Source: Gelatoporia subvermispora B
Lineage: Eukaryota; Basidiomycota; Agaricomycetes; Polyporales; Gelatoporiaceae
Assembly: GCA_000320605.2 (NCBI GenBank)
Contig: KB445802.1
Location: 1-64,000 of the forward strand
Direction of reading: 5' to 3'
DNA: 64,000 nucleotides
Positions 23,497-32,200 of the stretch are shown here, in pieces. Under the pieces are notes generated by a model that worked only from the letters and a program-made list of their open reading frames with translations, did no database searches and was not told where the DNA came from. Position 1 is the first letter of the stretch; each line of letters begins with the position of its first letter. The translations under genes were made by a program, and so were the position numbers.

Positions 23497-24689
23497 TTAG
23501 CTTGATTTGACGAACTTTACCATGCAATATAGAGGAAATAACGCGAATGCGACTGGTGGATCCTGATAATGATATCTGGAAAGACCTGAGCAATATCTCT
23601 GTACCCTGAGCGGCTTCGGGAACATACCGAGGCGCACTGCCTTTCCCTGGGACGATTATATGTACAGAGCGAGTATAAGACCTCTTCCAAAGTCAAAGCA
23701 GCCAGACAGACATTAAGAGAAGGAGAACACTAGACAGACAACATTGGGATGGTGCAAGTAAGAGGCCAGGGGCCGGCGCCAGGGATGACTGCGTGGTAGA
23801 CGACGAACAAAGTCGCCCGCAGAGCCGCTCACCGTGACGCCCGGTGTCCTTAATCCACCCGCACGCGTCGCCCACCATCACCCCAAAACCACCTTCATCT
23901 GATGTCCTCGATCCACCACATTTCTCCCGAACTTTGAGGCGTGCATTCTCTTGTAATCTCTCTGCTGGACACAAATCCTCTGGATGCTTGTGACGCTGGT
24001 TTCCGGCTTCAATCGGCATCTCTGGCGTGGCCCAACATGACTCGCAGCGATACGCATCACCCGCATGACAGTCTGGCGAAGACAGAAGCAATCCTGTTCC
24101 TGGAAACACATCAATCATCACGTCTGACATATAACTTCTCGTATTCCAGGGTTCCGCTGCTTGACATGCGATGCAACGTCGTGAGACGACACCATGGACT
24201 TTGAGCTGGATGTCATGCGACACTTGCCCCCAGCCTCGTGGAGCTTAAATACCAGAAGGCTACTTTCTTCGCAGCCGCCATTCATATTCTCTCGCTCAGA
24301 ATACCTCATCACGTGTATCTATGCCACGCTTGTCTAAGTTTGCCAACCAGATACTGCTACTCGTGGTCGCGCGGTTGCATCTCTTGTATTTGTCCGTTAA
24401 AATCGCTCTATCATAAGAAGGCACCAATATGCGCCTGTCATCAACAACTCGCTGTGCACTTCATAGATGCTGAGGGCGACAAATAACAAACAATTCTTGA
24501 TTGCGCCTCAAATCAGGATGTCTGCATCTGCTGGGCGTAATGCTGTGGATCAGTAACGATATTATCAAAATAGGCTCACACTTGACTCCGCCCCCACGCT
24601 ACCGAAACCCGATTGGACGACCAGGTCTATACTTTCTATCTCTCGGAGGACCCCGCTTGGACAGGACTTCCTGGACAGCGTGCACACAG
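23497..24689. other. No gene identified
   Basis: Upstream of the G-alpha start and downstream of the CYP505 pseudogene's 3' flank. A 176-codon minus ORF (24223..23693) has no domain-like composition and I treat it as chance. The promoter of the G-alpha gene should be within the first few hundred bases. Confidence 0.4.
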
Positions 24690-26150
24690 GAAGGCAGTAC
24701 GTATCAGCTTCTCAAGATGGACGAACCAGAAGCATAGGTCAGTTGACGTTCCAAGTACACCAAATATACACTCTATCAAAGGAAAGCGGAGCCTTGTGGC
24801 AACTTCGCGAACGCAGTCCATGTGCCCAAACTGCAATCACCCGAAGACGTGGGTTGCATATCTGCTGCTCGTAGCCTCGTGGAAGATCTCCGCAGGCTGC
24901 TCGTCGTTGATGTCCTGATCCAGCTCGATTCCCTGGCAATGGTGGTCAATGACTCCTTAACGCCAGCCGCGATTTGCTTGCCGCGTAGAACCGCGGACTG
25001 CAGCTGGTCTACGAGTGAAACGAATTTCCACCAGAACAGACGTTGTACCAGGTCTGGTACGCAACCTTGACGTCCTCTCTATCGTACCAGTCACGACTGA
25101 ACCAAACACATTAGCTCCCATATCCATCCCAGCGCCCATCGCTACTCGTTTTGCACATCCCTGCACCGCTCCGACTCCTGCGGAGCGCGCGAGAGCGCCG
25201 GGCGCATATCCGCGACGCCCGTCTCGGCCCACACTCTCAGGTTTGGGTCGCGCCCAAAGAACAACAAGTTCTTTCGTCCTTGCGCACCGCCTCCTGCGTC
25301 GCGCGCTCATGCAAGAACCCGCACGGAACATCACGAGCGGTATATCCAGATCTCCGGGGGATTGAGACTCGGCGCTCGGCGCACGCACCGCAGTCTGAAC
25401 CTTGTCCCCCGCGCAGGCCTGTGATCTACGTCGCCGCGGCGCATAGGGACGGCGCGTTTCGCCGAGAGCGCGGGCGTACGAGCACACTGATCGTCAGCGT
25501 CGCGTGCTGGGACCGGGGGTTCCACAGTGGAGAGGACGAGACCGAGTACCGCCGGATAGCCGCTGAGCAAGGTGAACAGCTTTACCGTCTTATTTGGCGG
25601 GAGGGACGTCGGTTCACCAGACGAGGACATGACCTATGAGATCAGACCGTCTGAAGACCTCGAACGGATGATGCACCGCAATGTCGAAAGCCAAAGCGCG
25701 CAAGAACGCAGTGCACGTGTCCTGCAGGATTCACAAGGAGGGCCGAGGCTAAATATAGGTTAATGTCGCCTCACATGAATGCGAGACATGTACTCACAGG
25801 GCGACATACTCTCCAGCACAATACGTCGCATTCTCTGGCAGCTCGAAACACGAGCAACCCATTCCTCGCCGTTACGTCGCTTCGGTGCTGATGTGTCCGG
25901 CTGGCGCAAGACTCCCGTGTGTGTCGTATCCGTGTTCAGTCTGGATGGCGATACCAGCACTTGCTGCCCCAGACGTTGTCTAGGATAGCGCTGCACCTGC
26001 ACAAACAAACTTTGTTCGGCACCTCTCAGAGCGTCGTCTTCCGCCTGTCGAGCGCGTCAAAGACACCGCCACGCGGCGTCTCCCTCTCCGTATTCCTCAC
26101 ACTTGCCGGTCAGCATACGTTCAGGTCGGAATTCATCTGGCTATCGTCGG
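24690..26150 (-). pseudogene. CYP505 (P450-reductase fusion) pseudogene
   Basis: This stretch aligns base by base with the intact CYP505 gene at 45590-48330. Its 3' flank (24716-24800) matches 45595-45690, the last exon region (24830-25010) matches 45715-45870, and the FAD/NADPH exon (25080-25630) matches 46030-46790, including PLVMFCAGSG here as PLVMFRAGSC. The match then runs through the FMN/linker exons to about 26090. There it jumps: sequence like 47345 is followed by sequence like 48300 (CAGCATACGTTCAGGTCGGA against GAGCATACGCTCAGGCCGGA), a deletion of about 0.95 kb. The frame is broken repeatedly, splice sites are altered and the haem domain is absent. It abuts the retrotransposon within about 50 bp. 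Confidence 0.8.
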
Positions 26151-26203
26151 CCACCCGGTGATAGAGTACGTACAGTCGAATAAGACGAAAAGCACATACG
26201 TCG

Positions 26204-26917
26204 CTACCACTCGTTAGATGTGATGATGAAAATACGCCCTGCGTGATAGAACATATGCCTTCCGCAAGCGCTGTGTCCTTGATCACGCCTGCCTACATGT
26301 GACGCGCCGGGATGGGTGGATGCTGCGGAGCCAGCGGGAGCAGAGGGAGCATGACGAGGGCGCTTGCGCGGCTTCTGGGACTCGATGAAGCCGGTCATGA
26401 GGTGACGGAGAGCGTTAATGGCGGCGACGTTCTCGGCGTAGAGGTTGTGGCGTCGAGTGGTGTTATTGGGTCGTGGACTGGGTCCGTGTGAACGGCCTCG
26501 AGCGGGCGGGCGCTGAGCGCGAGGGGGAGGAGCCGCGGTGGGCGCAGGCGGGAGAGGAGGAACCGGAGGGGGAGGAGGAGGAGGAGGAGCGGGCTCAGCC
26601 GGGACGAGCAAGCTAATGCGTGGGGAGGGTTTCTTCACTGAGAACGCCCTCCGTAACAAGGGACTAAATCCCGTGAACGCGAACGGGCTGGCGCCATCGG
26701 TATTCCAGATGTGCGCGAAGATGTCATACCCGCCAGGCATGACAAGCGCGGAGGGAGTCGTCCCAGCACGTAAGAGTTCGTCAAAGCGGATAAACAGGTA
26801 CAGCTGCGAGCGAGAGTAGATGTACTGCGTGCTATGGTTGTCCGGATCACGCAGTAATAGGCATCCATCCGGCCCAGGGGACGCGAAGATGTTGACGAAT
26901 TCGTGTTGGTGAGACAT
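26204..26917 (-). CDS. Accessory ORF of the retrotransposon, unknown function
   Basis: A 237-residue ORF beginning MSHQHEFVNIFASPGPDG, in frame with and downstream of the integrase. Residues 1 to about 100 look like a compact globular domain (LLLRDPDNHSTQYIYSRSQL, then FIRFDELLRAG and GGYDIFAHIWN). A run of prolines and a Pro/Ala linker follow, then a helical patch (NVAAINALRHLMTGFIESQ) and a basic, Gly/His-rich tail. There is no signal peptide or clear transmembrane helix, so it does not look like an envelope protein. A TATA box lies about 110 bp upstream of its ATG, so it may be expressed from its own transcript rather than as the tail of Pol. I do not recognise the family. It could be a genuine element gene or captured host sequence. 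Confidence 0.55.
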   Translation of the reverse strand: MSHQHEFVNIFASPGPDGCLLLRDPDNHSTQYIYSRSQLYLFIRFDELLRAGTTPSALVMPGGYDIFAHIWNTDGASPFAFTGFSPLLRRAFSVKKPSPRISLLVPAEPAPPPPPPPPVPPLPPAPTAAPPPRAQRPPARGRSHGPSPRPNNTTRRHNLYAENVAAINALRHLMTGFIESQKPRKRPRHAPSAPAGSAASTHPGASHVGRRDQGHSACGRHMFYHAGRIFIITSNEW

Positions 26918-29218
26918 CGGTGTCGGCGGACAGATGCGCGGTGCGTGCGACGAGCAGAAAGTGCAACGAGGGGTGCGAGAAGAGGACTCGGGGCGAGCTG
27001 AGGAACGCCTCTGTTCCGGTCGCCCCTTTATATGCGTCCGAGGGAGAGTCAGGCAGCCGACGTAAACCTGAGGGTCGTCGGGCGGAGAGCCAGAACCGTC
27101 AGGCAGCGCAGAGATATTCTCAATACCTAGTAGTTCGAGATATGCGCGCAGCGCATCAAGACCTGAAATGGTTGAGTACGGGACCCACGTGATGTCCCCA
27201 GACTTCCAACGCGCCTCGAAAGTCGCATTGGTGCCTGATCCGCGATGGTTTACGATCGCGTCGATCGCCCATTCACCATCGCGTTCCTCGAGGTCTGCTA
27301 TCTGGCTATCTAGCCGACCCGGGAAGAGTCGATCGTCATTCGGTTCGTGTATGCGGAGTAGCGAGGCATGAAATACGTTGTGTATCCCTCGTCGCTTGAG
27401 GTTAGCCGAGAGATCGAGCTGGTAGGAGTTATTCCCGTAGTCCCGCAAGATCTTATACGGCCCAATATATTTCGGAGCTAGCTTGCGTGCATAACCTTTA
27501 GGCAACGAGATATTCTTCGTTGATAGGTACACGAGATCCCCTTCACTGAAGGGGGTCGGGCGACGTTTGCGATTGGCATCGCGCGTTTGTTTTACCCGCG
27601 CCGCAATGAGACTGTCGTGCGCTGCCATGATGGCGGATTTGACTCGCTGAGCATACGCGCGCACGCCAGGGTATTCGTCGGGTCCCGCATTGTCCCAGAT
27701 CATAGGACGCGGCATACGACCCGTATTGAGAAAGAATGGGGCATATCCTGTGCTGTCGGATCGTGCCGAGTTAATCGCAAATTCAATAGCAGGTAGGCGG
27801 GCAGCCCAGTCTCTCTGGTGTGGAGAAATACACTGCCGCAGCATTTGCGTGACAGTGCGATTCGCGCGCTCGGTAGACCCGTCGGATTCCGGGTGATAAG
27901 CACTGGACATACGCAATTCTACGCCGATGAGGCGGTGAAGATGGGTCCAGAAGAGACTCGTGAAAACGACATCTCGATCACTGACAATTGCGCGAGGCAT
28001 GTCGTGATGCTTGTAAATTTCGGAGAATACCAATTCTGCTACCTGTTTAGCAGTATGGGATGTCCGACTGGGGATCAAATGGACCATACCAGTGAGAAGG
28101 TCGATAGCGACCGTAATGGAGTCGTAGGACCCGTTGCGGTCTCGCGATTCAGGCAGTGGGCCAACGAAATCGATACCCATGCATTCCCATGGGTAAGAGG
28201 GTACAGCCAACGGGTTCAAGAGCCCGTAGGGCTTCTGATTGGCCGGTTTGCTCCTCTTGCAGGTCATGCATGAGTCGCAATAGGCCTGAGCGTCCCGGAC
28301 CAGGGACTTCCACCAGACGTGGTCTCGTAGGAGTCCCGACGTCTTGTGCGCGCCGAGGTGCGCAAGGAGGGAGTGAGCGTGCCGAATGAGAATCTCTCGG
28401 GCACTTCGACCGTTGATGCAAACGTCCGGAATGCACAGTAGTCGTGTCTGGCGCTCAGTGAGAAATACGAGACCCTTCTCTAAGGCGAAGTTCTTGTATT
28501 CATTGGGCTTCTCCAGGATGAGTCGGAAGAAGGGATCTTCTCCATATCGGCCTCGAAGAGCACCAGGTAGGTCCAATCCTTCCGAGCTCTCGGAGATGTG
28601 CTCCAGTAATCCAACAGGTCGTTGTGGCAGTGAATCGGGCGCTAGCTCGGCTCGGTCAGAAGCAGAGTTCGACCGGGCAGCGCTGGGAGCTTGAGAGCGC
28701 TCTCGGGCGGTGGTTCCCGCGCTCTGGTTGACGTGGCCTCGCTCGTCGAAGAGCGCGCTGGGGAGCTCCCCCATGAGCTGCTCGTAGCTCGCAGGTGAGT
28801 CCCTCCTAGTCTCGTTGTGGCTCGTCGGCGCAGCTGCCGGCGTGCTCTCGCCCTCCTGCCGTTCGCCACGCGGCCCGTGGAGAACGACACGCCGTATGCG
28901 CTTCGCGAACTCGTTCGCTGTCTCAGGCCGCCCGCTTTCCGGAGGTGCGGGGGGCGTCGGGGGAGTGCGACGCGCGGAACGCGAAGGAGAGGGTGGCGCC
29001 GCGCTTGCGGACGCGGTGCGCGACGCTGCCGCGAGCGAACGTCCGCGGCTAGGCCATGACGTGGCCGTGGTTGCTCGCGCGCCGTGCCGAGGGAGCGTCG
29101 TCGTACCCGTTCGGGCGACGCGCGGTGCGGCGGTAGGGGACGATCTCGCGGCCGGCGGGGCGTCGTGCGGCGCCGCGGGCACTCGTGCGCGGCGCGGCCG
29201 TGACACATCAGCGGCGGC
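26918..29218 (-). CDS. Pol C-terminal part: integrase with chromodomain-like tail
   Basis: This continues the Gag-Pol frame after the TGA at 29221..29219. After a low-complexity Ala/Pro/Arg linker it has the zinc-binding HHCC domain (HSLLAHLGAHKTSG then CDSCMTCKRSK, + strand about 28400-28260). The DDE core follows: Asp in GIDFVGPLP, Asp in AIVSDRDVVF, Glu in SDGSTERAN. Next come the GPY/F-type region (KYIGPYKILRDYGNNSYQL) and a chromodomain-like module (WAIDAIVNHRG, then WKSGDITWVPYSTIS) as in chromoviruses, which target integration to chromatin. Integrase inserts the cDNA into host DNA. The frame runs on without a stop into the accessory ORF. Confidence 0.85.
27025..27034 (-). promoter_or_regulatory. 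TATA box upstream of accessory ORF
   Basis: The minus strand reads GACGCATATAAAGGGGCG, a good TATA element, 108 bp before the ATG at 26917. The 90 bp after it are C/T-rich, as in fungal core promoters. It sits after the chromodomain-like module. Confidence 0.5.
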
Positions 29219-32200
29219 TCAAGGTTCGTGCCGCGGGAGCGACGTTGTCGGTTTCGATGCGGGGGTGCGCGGTGCTGGGCGCACGCCCTCCGCAGCGCGT
29301 GCATGGCCAGGGGAGGCCGAGGTTGCCGGGGATGCGGCAGGACGCGCACGCAGGTGATAAGTCCGCACCGTTTGCGCAGCCATAGCCTCTAACCCCGTGA
29401 TGACGGGCATAGAGACGTCGCGCGCCGCGAGACGTGTTGCAAACGCGTCATGGTCGTCGTGTTGCGTGTATTCCGAGGCAGCACGGATAGTGCCCGGCGC
29501 ATCACTAGTGTAGATGCGAGACAAGGCGTTGGCGAGCACATTTTCGACTCCCGGAACGTATTCGATCCGGAAGTTGAATTCTGATATCTTTTCCAGCCAC
29601 CGAGCTTGGCGTCCAGAAAGATTCTTCTGGTTCAAGAGGTGCACTAAACCCTGATGATCCGTGATCCAGACGAATTCGCAGCCCTGGAGAATATCCCGAT
29701 GACGGAGCATAGACTCCACGCCAGCTAACATTTCAATTTCGTGGACAGGGTAGTTGGACTGCGCCGAGCTGAGCTTGGCGGAGTAGAAGGCAGCTATACG
29801 AGCGCGGCGGAAATCCGGTCCTTGCGCGACGACCCCCGCAATGCCGCCCTGCGACCCGTCAGTAACCAACCAAATAGGTTCGGCATCCTTCGAATAATCG
29901 AGGGGTACTCGGTGGTGCTCGCGATGGGCATGAACGAGGCGTTTGATTTCATCAAACGCGTGCTGGTGAGTAAATTCCCATTTGTAACTGGACTCGACAC
30001 CCGTTAACGAGGTCAGGATGCCCATAGGAATTCGTACCGTCGCGATGTCATCAGCGAGGTATCCGACTGAGCCAAGGAACCCGCGAAGGAGCTCCTTCGA
30101 CGTAGGCGCCTTCCAGTTCAAGACGGAGTCAACTTTATCGGGATCCATGCGGATCCCGCGGTCATCGACGATGCGACCGAGAATTTTCATCTCGGAGCAG
30201 AGGAACTTGAGTTTGTCCTCGCCGAGGTACAGTTTCTCTCGTCGGAGAATATCGATAACGGTTTTAGCATGCTCAACATGCTCCAGCAGGGTATCCGAAT
30301 AGATGATCACATCATCGAGATAGACGTCCATGAATACCCCGATGTAAGCACCAAATATGTGGTTCATGAGAGTTTGGTAGGTCGCGACTGCATTGCAGTC
30401 CCCTTGCTGTAGCACGAGGCTAACCATATTGCCGTCAGGAGTGGTCATGGCGGTCCGTTCGACATGAGCAGGTTCAATTCGAATCTGCTCGTATGCGTCT
30501 TTCCCATCTATTAGGGACCGAAATGGCTTGCGTGACACGCGGCGCAGGATACCATCTATATCAGGTAGGGGTGATGCTACCTTATGCGTGTTCGAATTGC
30601 GTTCTCGCAGATCGCAGACGACGCGCAAGCGGGGAGGCACACCCTTGACTCCGGTGCCCGGTTTGGTGAGTAAGAGCATCGGGCTCGTATTACGAGCGGT
30701 ACTCATTTTCCAGCGACCCGATTTGAGGTACGCGTCGCGTTTCTCAATCCACGCGGGGCGCAAAGCGTCCGGGCATTTCGAGGGCCGCCAATGGTACGTC
30801 TTCGACTCGTCTTTGAGCGGAATTGTATGATTGATCACACGGAGAGGTGGCAGGGGGGATTCACTCGCATTCGCGCAAATTGGCACGGCATAGTCTCGTA
30901 GCGAGGTCCGCGCACGTTCCAGATGATCATTGAACACTTCGGTTGCGCGAGATTCGAGAACGCGAACTCGCTGTCCAGCGATAGGCCGAGCCGCGTCGCT
31001 GCCAATGACAACAGTAGCGGGATTCAGACCCACAGTCACACAGTGTTGGAACATGAACGGGGTTCCCAGAATTAGGTCATAGTTAAGCAGATTTACAACA
31101 TCGAAGTATCGCAATTCGCTAACGGACTGGTACGTGACCTGTACCCTGCACCCGGTGTTGATTTTTGCTCTAGACCCCTGGACGGCCAAGTGTACTGGCA
31201 GAGGCTTTGCAAGCTCAAACGTCTGGACGCTAAGCTGATGAGCGAGTTTCGACGAAATGAAGTCGGCTAACGAACCCGTATCGAGCAGCGCACGGGCTGG
31301 GTGGCCGTTAACCCCGACGACGACGACTATCGGCTCCGGAATGAGCCGTTTGAAGTCTTTTGGCGTCGCCGCGTTGCGTTGTACCGTGGAGATGGGCTCG
31401 GGCCTGGAGGCAACAATGGCACTTAGCTCGATCGCGTGAATTGCGATAGAGGAGGGACACTCACGGAACAGAGAGCGCAGCTCGCCATGGAGGTGGTCAA
31501 TCGTGAAGCACGGATCGCCGAGCTTGAACGATTTGAGGACTCGGGCGGCGTACATGTCCGTGAAGTCGACCTTGGGGTTCTCGAAAACACTGGGGCGATA
31601 CTTGGTCGTCAACCCGAGATAGTCGTCGTAGACCCAGACCCAGTCCTCGCCCTGCCTGTCGCGCCAGCAACGGAAACGAGGAGGCAAAAACGACAAGAAA
31701 TCCACATGCCCCGGGTAAGGGAACACACTCTCGAGCAGAAGAGGCACCTCGCTAACAAGGGCGTCTCCTAGTTCCTCACTCGCGTGGCTCGGGATGTCTG
31801 TGTAAGGGGTCCCGAGCTGATGACACACAGACTCGGCGACCCACCTTGGGAAATCGAAGTGCTCGTTACGGAGCCATTCCGCGTTGATATACAGCGAGTC
31901 CTTAGCATAGAGGTATAGGACTGCATACCCATCGAGAGTGCGGTAAACGACACCGCTCGGTTCAAGGCCATCCTCGAATGGGAGCCCCTTCGGGCAATGG
32001 TAAGGCAGATGCCGCTCGAAGACTGCGGAGGCATGCCGCTCCCAGTAATCACCTTGCGGCATGTACCCTCGGGCTCGTCGGCGCTCGGGCAGCACAGGCC
32101 AAATGCCACCGAATCGGTTCAGCTCACTGGCAAGAAGCTGGGCAACCCATTTCCAGTCGCGCCGGTGTAGAGCGCAGTGGAGCTCCTCGTCGGGTTGTGT

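Noticed and set aside
26204..26917. Accessory ORF as a retroviral-type envelope gene
   Set aside because: No signal peptide, no transmembrane helix and no cysteine pattern of a surface glycoprotein; the Pro-rich linker and basic tail argue against it.
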